A stretch of DNA of 51,776 bases from Cyanobacterium stanieri LEGE 03274 (GCF_015207825.1 NZ_JADEWC010000026.1:1-51776), one strand, 5' to 3'. Shown: positions 19,495 to 28,468, numbered from the stretch's first letter. The notes: generated by a model not told the origin, from the letters alone. Program-made: numbers and translations.

Positions 19495-21687
19495 ATGATT
19501 AATCAATGGAAAATTTCCCCTATCTACGATATTCCAAAATGGTTTCAAGACATTATTCAGGAATACACAAAAGATATTCCCTCTAAGGGGGAGTTAGTTT
19601 CTCAAATTCTCTGGCATCGAGGTATTAGGGAAGAAAAACAGTTACGCACTTTTTTAGATAGTCGCAACTATCAACCTACGTCGGCTTTTGATTTTGGGCA
19701 GGAAATGAAGTGGGCTGTTAATCGTCTTAGTCAGGCATGGGAAAAGGGTGAAAAGGTATGTATTTGGGGTGATTTTGATGCGGATGGTATTACTTCCACT
19801 TCTGTGTTATGGGAAGGGTTAGGACAGTTTTTTGTGCAGGATATACAGTTAAGTTATTATATCCCTAATCGTTTTAAGGAGTCTCATGGTTTAAATTGTG
19901 CTGGAATTGATAAGTTACATCAAGGGGGAGTCGGTTTAATTGTCACTTGTGACACGGGAAGCACTAATTTAAGGGAGATTGATTATGCTAAAGAATTGGG
20001 CATAGATATAATTGTCACTGATCATCATACTTTACCAAACGATCGCCCCAGGGTAGTATCTATTATTAATCCCCGTTATTTTGCTGATTTCCATCCTCTC
20101 TATCATCTTTCGGGGGTTGCGGTGGCTTATAAGTTAATGGAGGCTTTATATGAGACTTTTCCCCATATTCCTACCGCACCAGTGGAAGATTTACTGGATT
20201 TGGTTGCCATTGGTTTAATAGCGGATTTGGTGGAGTTAAAGGGAGATTGTCGTTATCTTGCCCAAGAGGGCATTAAAAAATTACCAAAAACCAAGCGTTG
20301 TGGCATTCAAAAGTTACTAGAGTTATGCAAGGCTAATGGCGATCGCCCCATGGACATTTCTTTTGGTATCGCCCCCCGTATCAATGCAGTCAGTCGTATC
20401 CACGGGGATGCTAGTTTTTGCGTCAAATTATTAACCACCAAAGATAGTAAGGAAGCTGAAACCCTCGCTAAACAAACAGAGGAAGCTAATCTTAACCGCA
20501 AGGAATTACAACAAACAGTATTAAAACAAGCCCGTAAGAAGGTAGATGATTTAGATTTATCTACCACCGCTGTCATTGTTTTGGAAGATAATCAATGGGA
20601 AACGGGGGTATTAGGATTGGTGGCTAGTAGCATCAGTCAGGAATATGGGCGCCCTACTATTCTCCTTAGCACCATGATAACCAATGATTCTAATTTAGCA
20701 CGGGGTTCGGCTCGTTCAGTGAGCGGTATTAATTTATATGATTTAGTGTTATCCCAACAACATCTTTTATCGGGTTTTGGGGGGCATCCTTTTGCCGCTG
20801 GTTTGGCTTTACCTTTGGAAAATTTACCTCTATTTCGAGACGGTATTAATCAAAAGTTGAAACAACAATTAGATATAACTAAATTGCAACCTATCCTTGA
20901 GATAGATTTAACTGTTACTGTTGCTCAATTAACCAAAAAATTATTTAGGGAATTGAAGTTACTTGAACCCTGTGGCATGGGTAATTCTGCTCCTAAATTA
21001 TTGATCAAAAATTGTTGGTTTAGTAATGTTTTTCATAAAAGTTATACCGCCAAAAATAATAAAAATATTAGCTATTTAGTAACATATTTTAATTTATGTG
21101 ATATTACTACTCAAGATAAAGGAATTGAAGGAAGTTGGTGGGGTCATGGTTCTAATGATATTCAAGAGAATAAGACCTATGATATTATAATTGAGTTTGA
21201 TTTTAACAAACACAAAAGAAAAAACTCTGATTCAGAAGAAGGTAAGTATGAGCCGAGAATAATAGATATTAAACCTGTTACTAATTCTGAGCTAAATTAT
21301 TATACTAATAAATCTTCCACTGCTAGAAATAATATTGTTTTAAAAACAAGTAATAAAAAAAAGGAACACGAACCCTTTGACGAAAATTATTATCAGGAAA
21401 TATGGACTAACTTTTTAGGGATTATTAAATATTTAATTAACCATCAAACACCCATTGATATAACACTATTTAAACGAAAAGTTTCTATGGGCGATCGCAC
21501 CTTAAACCAAGCATTAAAAACCATTATCTATTTAGGAATTAATTACACCATAAAACAAAACCAAATTCAATTTGTAAAACAAAAAATAGACCTTAATCAA
21601 GAACAATATATAACCAATTTATCTAAGACAATTCAAATGATTAAAGAAGAATATCTCCGAGAATATTTATCAAAATCATCTGTTTAA
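19495..21687 (+). CDS. recJ: Single-stranded-DNA-specific exonuclease RecJ
   Basis: RecJ degrades single-stranded DNA 5' to 3' in recombination and mismatch or base-excision repair. The 730-residue protein has the DHH phosphoesterase motifs DFDADG (93-98), CDTGS and TDHHTLP, which bind the catalytic metals. The DHHA1 domain with GSARSVSGINLYD and SGFGGHPFAAGL follows, and then an OB-like segment. The last 160 residues are Lys/Asn-rich and of much lower GC than the catalytic core, so they are probably a fast-evolving C-terminal domain. The start is the ATG at 19495. The neighbouring genes are functionally unrelated. Confidence 0.93.
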   Translation: MINQWKISPIYDIPKWFQDIIQEYTKDIPSKGELVSQILWHRGIREEKQLRTFLDSRNYQPTSAFDFGQEMKWAVNRLSQAWEKGEKVCIWGDFDADGITSTSVLWEGLGQFFVQDIQLSYYIPNRFKESHGLNCAGIDKLHQGGVGLIVTCDTGSTNLREIDYAKELGIDIIVTDHHTLPNDRPRVVSIINPRYFADFHPLYHLSGVAVAYKLMEALYETFPHIPTAPVEDLLDLVAIGLIADLVELKGDCRYLAQEGIKKLPKTKRCGIQKLLELCKANGDRPMDISFGIAPRINAVSRIHGDASFCVKLLTTKDSKEAETLAKQTEEANLNRKELQQTVLKQARKKVDDLDLSTTAVIVLEDNQWETGVLGLVASSISQEYGRPTILLSTMITNDSNLARGSARSVSGINLYDLVLSQQHLLSGFGGHPFAAGLALPLENLPLFRDGINQKLKQQLDITKLQPILEIDLTVTVAQLTKKLFRELKLLEPCGMGNSAPKLLIKNCWFSNVFHKSYTAKNNKNISYLVTYFNLCDITTQDKGIEGSWWGHGSNDIQENKTYDIIIEFDFNKHKRKNSDSEEGKYEPRIIDIKPVTNSELNYYTNKSSTARNNIVLKTSNKKKEHEPFDENYYQEIWTNFLGIIKYLINHQTPIDITLFKRKVSMGDRTLNQALKTIIYLGINYTIKQNQIQFVKQKIDLNQEQYITNLSKTIQMIKEEYLREYLSKSSV

Positions 21688-21701
21688 TTAGGGTAATTAA
21701 C

Positions 21702-21735
21702 TAACTTGATTTCGGGATAAAATTTATAGTTTTAT
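21702..21735 (+). repeat. Solo end of the MITE-like family
   Basis: TAACTTGATTTCGGGATAA is close to the inverted repeat at 4925-4943. The segment 21714-21733 (GGGATAAAATTTATAGTTTT) is identical over 20 bases to the reverse complement of 43137-43156. Confidence 0.6.
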
Positions 21736-21770
21736 CAAGGTATCATACTAAATCCGTCAACCAAAATATA

Positions 21771-21860
21771 CTTTAGTTCAACTTATTGAACGATAAGTTG
21801 TTAGCCTTGTAATTCATTGCAAGGCGAGGGATGAGATATTTTCTAACTCGGATTTGGTAT
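21771..21860 (+). repeat. Two-hairpin dispersed repeat, copy 3 (full length)
   Basis: It runs from CTTTAGTTCAACTTATTGAAC through hairpin 2, whose arms are CCTTG and CAAGG, to CTCGGATTTGGTAT. It has the same outer boundaries as the copy at 4694-4782, on the opposite strand. Confidence 0.8.
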
Positions 21861-22019
21861 CAGGTGTTGGGTTAAAGAATTTATAGAAATGATACTTTAT
21901 GGTAAATTCCCGAACTAAATATATCTTATATGAAATACTTAAATATTTGCAACAAATAAAGTCTCTAAAATAAAATTCCAGCCTAATTATATTTATAGAG
22001 CTCTTTTTTATATTTCATA

Positions 22020-22086
22020 TTAGTTCAATTCATTGAACGACAAACTATTAGCCGTGTAATTCATTACACGGTGAGGGTAGGAAAAT
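22020..22086 (+). repeat. Two-hairpin dispersed repeat, copy 4
   Basis: TTAGTTCAATTCATTGAAC is followed by hairpin 2 as a perfect palindrome (CCGTGTAAT, TC, ATTACACGG) and then GTGAGGG. The distal TTTGGTAT end is missing. Confidence 0.8.
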
Positions 22087-22120
22087 AGAATCTATTAATA
22101 ACGAATTATTCGAATTTTAT

Positions 22121-22158
22121 ATAATTCATTGCAAGGGGAGTGATAATATATTTTCTAA
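22121..22158 (+). repeat. Two-hairpin dispersed repeat, half copy 5
   Basis: Only the right arm of hairpin 2 (ATAATTCATTGCAAGG) and the following GGGAGTGATAATATATTTTC survive, matching the right part of copy 3. Confidence 0.55.
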
Positions 22159-22181
22159 ATCAAACTTGAAAATACTTAATA

Positions 22182-23036
22182 TTAACCCTTTATTCCCTCA
22201 ACTAATGCCGAATAATCTCCATTTTGAAAACCCTTTTCCATGGCATTTTGCACCACCGATTGAATAGCCTTAAGGGCAATATTATTAATACTTTTATCCT
22301 CTGTAGCATCCAAAAATAAATTAATATCTTTTAATAAATGTTTAGTGGGAAAATTAGGATTATCATAATTACCCTCAACCATTCTTGTTAACTTTTTATC
22401 AAAAGTAGGTGCATACAAAGCACTATCACGCAAAATATCCATAAAAATATCAATAGATACCCCTTGTTGTTGTAAAAAGCTCAAACTAAGGGCAAAAGTG
22501 CTAGTTAACCCTGCAATCATTTGATTTAAAGCCAATTTCAAGGCAGCCGCTTTCCCTACTTCTCCAATTAGAGTGGGTTGAGGACTATAATTTTTAAATA
22601 AAGGTTGCCATTGTTCAAACTGTTGCGGTGTTGCTCCCACCATTAATAATAATTCTCCCTGCTTAACTTGGGGAATGCTACCCAAAACGGGTGCTTCCAA
22701 GTATTCTCCCCCCCTTGCTTCGATTTCTTTGAATAACTGCTTACTCTCATCGGGGGCAATGGTAGCCATTTGAATGACTGTTTTTTGGGCAAAAGAAACA
22801 TTAGAGGATAAAATAACCTCTTTAATGGCGGAAAAATCTGACAACATCAAAATCAAACAATCACCGAAGTCAATAGCTTTTTGGGGATTAGTTGTGACAG
22901 GAACTTTTTCTTCTTTTAAGGGTTCTAATTTTTCAGCAGAACGATTGTAACCCATAACAGGTATATTCGCTTTTGCCAGTTTTTGGGTCATTGGTAATCC
23001 CATTAAACCCATACCAAAAATAGCTACTTTAGTCAT
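22182..23036 (-). CDS. NAD(P)-dependent oxidoreductase of the beta-hydroxyacid dehydrogenase family
   Basis: The 284-residue protein has an N-terminal Rossmann motif GMGLMG (8-13) after VAIF, the substrate-side APVLGS motif and the family's catalytic lysine in GKAAALKLALNQM near residue 167. This family includes 3-hydroxyisobutyrate dehydrogenase, tartronate semialdehyde reductase and the plant glyoxylate/succinic-semialdehyde reductases. The cyanobacterial members reduce small aldehydes such as glyoxylate or succinic semialdehyde, and the exact substrate is open. It is head to head with mltA, the two start codons being only 8 bp apart. Confidence 0.88.
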   Translation of the reverse strand: MTKVAIFGMGLMGLPMTQKLAKANIPVMGYNRSAEKLEPLKEEKVPVTTNPQKAIDFGDCLILMLSDFSAIKEVILSSNVSFAQKTVIQMATIAPDESKQLFKEIEARGGEYLEAPVLGSIPQVKQGELLLMVGATPQQFEQWQPLFKNYSPQPTLIGEVGKAAALKLALNQMIAGLTSTFALSLSFLQQQGVSIDIFMDILRDSALYAPTFDKKLTRMVEGNYDNPNFPTKHLLKDINLFLDATEDKSINNIALKAIQSVVQNAMEKGFQNGDYSALVEGIKG

Positions 23037-23044
23037 GATACAAA

Positions 23045-24256
23045 ATGTTTTTTAATAATATAAATAAAAAAGAAAAAAATCAAAAAAGAATTGTTTATAG
23101 TCTTAATTTAAGCAAATTGATATTTAATTTGTCAAAAGTTAGTTTAATAAATATCGGTTTAGGATTATTTTTTATCCCTTCTTCATTTGCTCAAAACATT
23201 CCATTAAAGCCCGTAGAAAGTTTACCAATGGAAGTATTAGACACTCAAATTTTGAGCCGAGATAGACAAAGGTTAATTCGGGCTATTGACCATAGTTTAC
23301 GATACATGAATACGGAGAGTGCGAGAAAAGCCTATGAAAATTATTCTGTGCCGGGGTTTACCCGTGAGCGAGTAATGGCTTCCTTACGGCGTTTTCGTGA
23401 GTTGTTGGCCACTTCCCATTCTTCTGCACAACTGCAAGAAGCTATCGAAAGGGAGTTTCGTTTTTATCGTTCTGTGGGTCATGATGGAGAAGGTACGGTA
23501 CACTTTACGGGTTATTTTCAACCAGTATATCGTGCCAGTCGTCAAAGGACTGATGAGTTTCGTTATCCTCTCTACCGCAGACCGAATAATTTTGATAGTT
23601 GGAATAGGCCTCATCCCACGAGGGCGCAATTAGAAGGGGTTGACGGACAGGGTACTGATAGTATCATACAGGGTAATGAGTTGGTGTGGCTGGGCGATCG
23701 CCTCGAAGCCTATTTAGTACAGGTACAAGGTTCAGCAAAACTAAGGTTAACCAATGGACAAACCATGACTATCGGCTTTAATGGTGCAACGGATTATCCC
23801 TACGTCAGCTTGGGAAGAGAATTAATTAATGATGGCAAAGTACCTGCCGAAGAGATGAGTTTACCCCGATTGATGCAATATTTAGAAAATAATCCCGATG
23901 AATTGAGTATCTATTTACCCCGAAACAATCGTTTTATCTTTTTCAATGAAACAGGAGGACAACCCCCCATGGGTAGTTTAAATGTACCCGTTACCGATGA
24001 AAGATCCATCGCTACCGATAAATCTATTATGCCTCCCGGGGCATTAGCCCTCATTCATACCCGTATTCCCCAACTGAACCCAGATGGGCGGATGATCACC
24101 CCTGTAACCAGTCTTTATGTACTAGATCAAGATACAGGAAGTGCCATTAGGGGCGCTGGGAGGGTAGATATTTTCTTTGGTACAGGAGATATTCCTAAAG
24201 CCCAAGCGGGTTTAGTGGATTGGGATGGAGATTTATTTTATCTACTTCTAAAATAG
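23045..24256 (+). CDS. mltA: Membrane-bound lytic murein transglycosylase A
   Basis: MltA cleaves the glycan chain of peptidoglycan with formation of 1,6-anhydromuramic acid during wall turnover. The 403-residue protein has a signal sequence ending PSSFAQN, the MltA barrel domain (including FTGYFQPVYRASR and VQVQGSAKLRL) and a C-terminal 3D domain with conserved aspartates (RVDIFFGTGD, LVDWDGDLF). The first ATG at 23045 leaves a long Lys/Asn-rich lead before the hydrophobic core and puts the start 8 bp from the divergent gene. A start at a later in-frame TTG would give a more ordinary signal peptide. Confidence 0.9.
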   Translation: MFFNNINKKEKNQKRIVYSLNLSKLIFNLSKVSLINIGLGLFFIPSSFAQNIPLKPVESLPMEVLDTQILSRDRQRLIRAIDHSLRYMNTESARKAYENYSVPGFTRERVMASLRRFRELLATSHSSAQLQEAIEREFRFYRSVGHDGEGTVHFTGYFQPVYRASRQRTDEFRYPLYRRPNNFDSWNRPHPTRAQLEGVDGQGTDSIIQGNELVWLGDRLEAYLVQVQGSAKLRLTNGQTMTIGFNGATDYPYVSLGRELINDGKVPAEEMSLPRLMQYLENNPDELSIYLPRNNRFIFFNETGGQPPMGSLNVPVTDERSIATDKSIMPPGALALIHTRIPQLNPDGRMITPVTSLYVLDQDTGSAIRGAGRVDIFFGTGDIPKAQAGLVDWDGDLFYLLLK

Positions 24257-24349
24257 ACATTTTCAAAAATTAAAGAAATGTTAAGTTAGGTAAAGGAAAA
24301 AATGATAAAGTAGAAACAGAATCAGCAACCAGAAATCATAACTATTGCA

Positions 24350-25222
24350 ATGAAATGTATTGTCAATCGCCGAGCCAAATTCAGCGCCAGTCACCGTTAT
24401 TGGTTGCCCGAATTATCAGAGCAAGAAAATCAAGAGCGTTTTGGCCCTAATAGCCGTTTCCCTGGCCATGGACATAATTATGTATTATTTGTGTCCTTGA
24501 TTGGAGAATTAGATCAATATGGCATGGTGCAAAATCTCTCTAATGTGAAAAAAGTTATTAAAAATGAAGTTACCAGTCAGTTAGACTATGGTTATCTTAA
24601 TGATATATGGGAGGAATTCAAGGAAACTCTGCCCACCACCGAAAACATTGCAAGGGTAATTTGGCAAAGGTTAAATCCTCATTTACCGCTCACTGACATT
24701 CTGTTATACGAACATCCTCAACTTTGGGTTAATTATCAAGGAAAAGATATGGAAGCAACTTTAACAATTCAAACTCACTTCAGCGCGGCTCATCGTTTAG
24801 CGTCCAATCAGTTAAGCTATGAAGAAAATTTAGAAATATATGGTAAGTGCGCTCGTCCTAACGGCCATGGGCATAATTATCATTTAGAAGTTTCTGTCAC
24901 AGGGCAAATGGATGCTCGTACGGGAATGATTGTGGATTTAGGGGCGCTGCAAAATGTCATTGATGAATATGTGGTAGAACCTTTTGATCATACTTTCTTA
25001 AATAAAGATATAGCCCATTTTGCTGATACTGTACCCACCGCCGAAAATATTGCTTTTTACATTGCTACTTTATTAAAAGAGCCTGTAAGTAAGTTAGGGG
25101 TTGAATTAGAAAAAATCAAGCTCATTGAAAGTCCCAATAATTCCTGTGAAATTTTCTGTCGTAATCAAAGTTTTGATGGTATGAAGGTTGAGGAATCTGA
25201 GAAAGTTCCTGCTTTAGCTTAA
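24350..25222 (+). CDS. Tandem 6-pyruvoyl-tetrahydropterin synthase/QueD-family protein
   Basis: This 290-residue protein holds two PTPS/QueD (T-fold) domains. The second (about 145-275) is complete: zinc ligands in FSAAHR and GHGHNY, the catalytic Cys in YGKCARPNGHGHNY, the catalytic His in FDHTFLN and the Glu in LIESPNN. It resembles PTPS that makes 6-pyruvoyl-tetrahydropterin or, as QueD, 6-carboxy-tetrahydropterin. The first (about 1-135) keeps the zinc-type histidines (FSASHR, GHGHNY) but reads FGPNSRFPGHGHNY, lacking the Cys, and LDYGYLN in place of DH, so it looks catalytically dead. Pterin or queuosine-related synthesis is likely. A terminator follows. Confidence 0.88.
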   Translation: MKCIVNRRAKFSASHRYWLPELSEQENQERFGPNSRFPGHGHNYVLFVSLIGELDQYGMVQNLSNVKKVIKNEVTSQLDYGYLNDIWEEFKETLPTTENIARVIWQRLNPHLPLTDILLYEHPQLWVNYQGKDMEATLTIQTHFSAAHRLASNQLSYEENLEIYGKCARPNGHGHNYHLEVSVTGQMDARTGMIVDLGALQNVIDEYVVEPFDHTFLNKDIAHFADTVPTAENIAFYIATLLKEPVSKLGVELEKIKLIESPNNSCEIFCRNQSFDGMKVEESEKVPALA

Positions 25223-25231
25223 TATTTGATG

Positions 25232-25264
25232 GGGGTTAAGGGTTTTCTTATCCCCTATTTTTTT
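25232..25264 (+). terminator. Rho-independent terminator
   Basis: GGGGTTAAG pairs with CTTATCCCC (one mismatch) around GGTTTT, followed by TATTTTTTT. It lies about 10 bp past the stop of the pterin gene. Confidence 0.8.
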
Positions 25265-25312
25265 GGTTATATAATCACTTTAGATTAATTTCAAAAAATA
25301 TATTATTATTGC

Positions 25313-25367
25313 CCTTGCAATGAATTACAAGGCGAACAGTTTATCGTTCAATAAATTGAACTAAGGT
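25313..25367 (-). repeat. Two-hairpin dispersed repeat, copy 6
   Basis: CCTTGCAATGAATTACAAGG is followed, in this orientation, by GCGAACAGTTTATC and the GTTCAATAAATTGAAC palindrome. Hairpin 2 has intact CCTTG/CAAGG arms. Confidence 0.8.
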
Positions 25368-25542
25368 ATATTTTGATTCAGGGATTGAGTATAAGCTACT
25401 ATCACCCATACTCCCCATCTCCTACACTGAAAAATTCTCAATATCAATCTTGTTGTTAACTTTCTTAAATTAAATTGAACCAAAAATTATTTTTGATAGC
25501 ATAATCGAAGTAATAAAAGTAGATGTATAGGTTAGAAGACAG

Positions 25543-27123
25543 ATGCCTAAGACCAAAACTGTTTACATTTGTAGTGCCTGTGGGGCTGAGTCTATCCAGT
25601 GGTTTGGTAAATGTCCTAATTGTGATACCTATGGTACTTTGGAAGAACAAATCATCAATCCTGTAACTAATGGGGGAACAAGTTTTAGTCGGGCTGGTTG
25701 GCAGTCTCAAACCCGTCAAGTTCATACGGGTAATACGGAAGCAAAGCCAAGGGCTTCGGTAAAGTTTTCTGATATTACAGAGGAAGAACAACCCCGCATT
25801 GAGTCGGGTTATCGAGAGTTAGATCGGGTTTTGGGGGGTGGTATTGTCCCCGGTTCGTTGGTTTTAATTGGGGGTGATCCTGGCATTGGTAAATCTACGT
25901 TATTATTGCAAACGGCGAATCAGTTATCTTTGCGTCTTCCTCGTATTCTCTACGTATCGGCGGAGGAGTCGGGGCAACAAATCAAATTGAGGGCGACTAG
26001 GTTGCACGTGGGGGCGCAAGAGGCCTTAGAGATAGAGCAGCAAAATAATCATAATGGCAATGGTAAAAAGCCGAAAAAGAACGAAGATTCTGAACAAAAG
26101 GGAGCGGTTAGTTTGGCTTCTTCTCCTAATCTTTATGTGATGCCTGAGACGGATTTGGAGGAAATTTTAAAGGAGTTGGAATCTTTAAAACCTCAAGTAG
26201 CAATCATTGATAGTATTCAAACTCTCCATTATTCGAGTCTTAATTCTGCCCCCGGTTCGGTGTCTCAGGTGAGGGAATGTACTTCGGCTTTAATGCAGGT
26301 GGCAAAGCGGGAAAGTATTACTTTATTTATTGTCGGTCATGTGACTAAGGAAGGGGCGATCGCAGGGCCTCGTGTATTGGAACATCTGGTGGATACGGTA
26401 TTATATTTTGAGGGCGATCGCTACGCATCCCATCGTCTGTTGCGTTCGGTGAAAAATAGATTTGGAGCAACCCACGAAATTGGCATCTTTGAAATGGTGG
26501 ATCATGGTTTGGTGGAGGTTTTGAACCCTTCGGAATTGTTTATGAGTAGTCGGGATGAACTTGCCCCCGGCACCGCTACCATTGTTTCTTGTGAGGGTAC
26601 ACGCTCCATTGTGGTGGAGTTACAAGCCCTGGTAAGCCCCACCAGTTACACTTCTCCCCGACGCTCTACTACGGGGGTGGATTATAACCGTTTACAACAA
26701 ATTTTGGCGGTGTTGGAAAAGCGGGTAGGGATTCCCCTTTCTAAACTAGATGCCTATGTGGCTTCGGCTGGGGGCTTGGGAGTAGAAGAACCGGCGGCGG
26801 ATTTGGGCATGGCCATCGCCATTGTGGCCAGTTTTCGGGATCGTATTGTTGATCCTCGTACGGTGTTAATCGGCGAAATCGGTTTGGGGGGACAAGTGCG
26901 CCTTGTTTCTCAGATGGAGTTAAGATTAAAGGAAGCTGCTAAATTGGGCTTTAAAAGGGCGATCGTTCCTAAAGGGCAAACTTATCCTAGTGATCTCGGG
27001 TTAGATATTATTAGTGTTAATCGGGTTATAGATGCGATCGTGGTTGCCATTCCGAATAATCCCAACCTTGATGAGGGGCAAGAAGAACCAGAATCCCCAG
27101 AGGTAAAAACTTACGAGAATTAA
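25543..27123 (+). CDS. radA: DNA repair protein RadA (Sms)
   Basis: RadA is a RecA-like ATPase that promotes branch migration of recombination intermediates. The 526-residue protein has the N-terminal zinc finger (Cys10, Cys13, Cys24, Cys27), Walker A GGDPGIGKSTLL near residue 110, the RadA-specific KNRFG motif near 305 and a C-terminal Lon-protease-like domain (VASAGGLGVEEPAADL, GEIGLGGQVR). Between Walker A and B it has a hydrophilic Asn/Lys-rich insertion (NNHNGNGKKPKKNEDSEQKG) that is longer than in enterobacterial RadA, as in other cyanobacteria. It is monocistronic. Confidence 0.96.
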   Translation: MPKTKTVYICSACGAESIQWFGKCPNCDTYGTLEEQIINPVTNGGTSFSRAGWQSQTRQVHTGNTEAKPRASVKFSDITEEEQPRIESGYRELDRVLGGGIVPGSLVLIGGDPGIGKSTLLLQTANQLSLRLPRILYVSAEESGQQIKLRATRLHVGAQEALEIEQQNNHNGNGKKPKKNEDSEQKGAVSLASSPNLYVMPETDLEEILKELESLKPQVAIIDSIQTLHYSSLNSAPGSVSQVRECTSALMQVAKRESITLFIVGHVTKEGAIAGPRVLEHLVDTVLYFEGDRYASHRLLRSVKNRFGATHEIGIFEMVDHGLVEVLNPSELFMSSRDELAPGTATIVSCEGTRSIVVELQALVSPTSYTSPRRSTTGVDYNRLQQILAVLEKRVGIPLSKLDAYVASAGGLGVEEPAADLGMAIAIVASFRDRIVDPRTVLIGEIGLGGQVRLVSQMELRLKEAAKLGFKRAIVPKGQTYPSDLGLDIISVNRVIDAIVVAIPNNPNLDEGQEEPESPEVKTYEN

Positions 27124-27203
27124 TTTTTATCTAATTAGGTTAGTGCTACTTAAATTTATTGTCTTGCTTGTCGTTTTCATTATGATAATCTGTGAGTAAG
27201 GGC

Positions 27204-27300
27204 GATCGCACCCTACCCATTCTCAAACACCGATCACGAAGTGGCGCTACGCGATCGCACCTCCTCATTCCCAAAAAGGCGATCACTACTTTTAACGATC
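27204..27300 (+). repeat. Degenerate GATCGCACC-type repeats upstream of hicBA
   Basis: Units starting GATCGCACC at 27204 and 27253 are each followed by a pyrimidine-rich stretch, then CATTCYCAAA and a C-GATCAC tail. They are related to HIP1 but extend over about 27 bases. The same unit recurs at 27858 and 27885. Confidence 0.55.
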
Positions 27301-27406
27301 ACACGATCGCTGTTCTTTAATCCCTCAAAACAATGCTAAACTAGGAGTAAATTATTTATTTAGACTATGATAATTTTAAACTGAAAAACTGATTCTAATT
27401 TAACTG

Positions 27407-27643
27407 ATGATGAATTCAAAGTACTATCAGATAACAGCAATTATCGAAAAAGATGAATTTGGCTATTATGCTTACTGTCCGCAATTACAAGGATGTCAAA
27501 CTCAGGGAGATTCTTTGGCGGAAATTCAGTCAAATATTCTCGAAGCGATTGAACTATATCTATCAACACTTTCAGAAGAAGAAAAAAAATTATTACTTCA
27601 AAAAGAAGTATCAATGATAAATTTGGGGGTTCAAGTTGCCTAA
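27407..27643 (+). CDS. hicB: HicB-family antitoxin
   Basis: The 78-residue protein has the partial RNase-H-like HicB fold: YYQITAIIEKDEFGYYAYCP, then LQGCQTQGDSLAEIQSNILEAIELYL. HicB binds and neutralises the HicA mRNA interferase. There is no C-terminal helix-turn-helix or ribbon domain, so it is the short form and autoregulation is less certain. It overlaps hicA by 8 bp and is therefore translationally coupled. Here the antitoxin gene comes first, an order that is common in cyanobacteria. Confidence 0.88.
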   Translation: MMNSKYYQITAIIEKDEFGYYAYCPQLQGCQTQGDSLAEIQSNILEAIELYLSTLSEEEKKLLLQKEVSMINLGVQVA

Positions 27644-27836
27644 ACAACCTCGTTTAAATGCTAATTCCGCTGAAAAACTGTTATTTCAATCGGGATTTTC
27701 TTTAATTAGAACTCAGGGCAGTCACAGAATTTATCAAAAGAATTTAACTAAAGTGGTTGTACCATTTCACGGTAAGAAAACCCTGCATCCCAAAATTGTG
27801 AAACAAGTTCTCGATGCTATTCAAGATAATAATTAA
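27636..27836 (+). CDS. hicA: HicA-family mRNA interferase toxin
   Basis: The 66-residue protein has the dsRBD-like HicA fold with its active-site His in QGSHRIYQ and the closing motif LHPKIVKQVLDAI. HicA cleaves mRNA and arrests growth when free of HicB. I use the TTG at 27636 as start, preceded at a good distance by GGGGGT; it overlaps the hicB stop. Later in-frame starts would remove the conserved first helix (NANSAEKLLFQSGF). Confidence 0.88.
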   Translation: MPKQPRLNANSAEKLLFQSGFSLIRTQGSHRIYQKNLTKVVVPFHGKKTLHPKIVKQVLDAIQDNN

Positions 27837-27857
27837 ATTTTCCTTCTCTTCTAAGAT

Positions 27858-27950
27858 GATCGCACCTCTCCATTCCTAAAACACGATCGCACCGTACCCC
27901 TTCCCAAACATTCTTCCCACTCTAACCCTCATAAGACTTATCGCACCTTA
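27858..27950 (+). repeat. Degenerate GATCGCACC-type repeats downstream of hicBA
   Basis: Units start at 27858 and 27885, 27 bases apart, and read GATCGCACC, a C/T-rich block, then CATTCCTAAAACAC or CCTTCCCAAACATT. A weaker third unit (TATCGCACCTTACCTCATCT) follows near 27940. Confidence 0.55.
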
Positions 27951-28006
27951 CCTCATCTGAAAATAACCTATAATTTAGATCTATGTAAAAAATAGAGTGA
28001 AAAGAT

Positions 28007-28468
28007 ATGGTAGCTCCATTAAAAACTGAACCTCAAAACTTGTATGACACTGATTATAATCTCTGGGTATTGGAAACCGTCAAAAAGTTAGAGAATAGAG
28101 ATTTAGATTCCCTCGACTGGGAAAATTTGATTGAGGAAGTATTAGATTTGAGTAAAAGGGATAAAAGAAAACTCGAAAGTTTATTAATGAGACTAATAGA
28201 ACATCTTTTGAAATTAGGCTATTGGGATTTTGAAAGAGAGAGAAATAGAGGACATTGGGAAAGAGAAATTTTTAATTTTCGCAAACAAATTAATCGATTA
28301 TTGATAGATAGTCCTAGTCTTAAGAATCATCTTCGAGATCAGTTTAATTTATGCTATGAAGATGGGAGAAAACTAGCCAGTAAACATTCTCAACTTCCTC
28401 TCAATACTTTTCCTGACAAGCCGATCGCATATCTTGACAAAATCCTCGATGAAAACTGGCTTCCTTAA
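28007..28468 (+). CDS. DUF29-family protein
   Basis: The 153-residue protein matches the DUF29 family: LYDTDYNLWVLETVKKLENR at the N-terminus, then DLDSLDWENLIEEVLDLSKR and the helical MRLIEHLLKLGYW. DUF29 proteins are very numerous in cyanobacteria, are all-helical and have no proven function. Their frequent location next to toxin-antitoxin genes and repeats, as here 170 bp after hicA, suggests an accessory role. Confidence 0.9.
   Translation: MVAPLKTEPQNLYDTDYNLWVLETVKKLENRDLDSLDWENLIEEVLDLSKRDKRKLESLLMRLIEHLLKLGYWDFERERNRGHWEREIFNFRKQINRLLIDSPSLKNHLRDQFNLCYEDGRKLASKHSQLPLNTFPDKPIAYLDKILDENWLP

Larger units (their letters stand above)
21688..22181. other. 494-bp repeat-dense gap
   Basis: This gap lies between convergent recJ and the reductase gene and contains no gene. 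It has two good copies and one half copy of the two-hairpin repeat (21771-21860, 22020-22086, 22121-22158) and a single MITE-like end (21702-21735). Confidence 0.8.
25223..25542. other. 320-bp gap before radA
   Basis: It contains the terminator of the pterin gene (25232-25264), one two-hairpin repeat (25313-25367) and AT-rich sequence ahead of radA. I see no gene in it. Confidence 0.65.
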
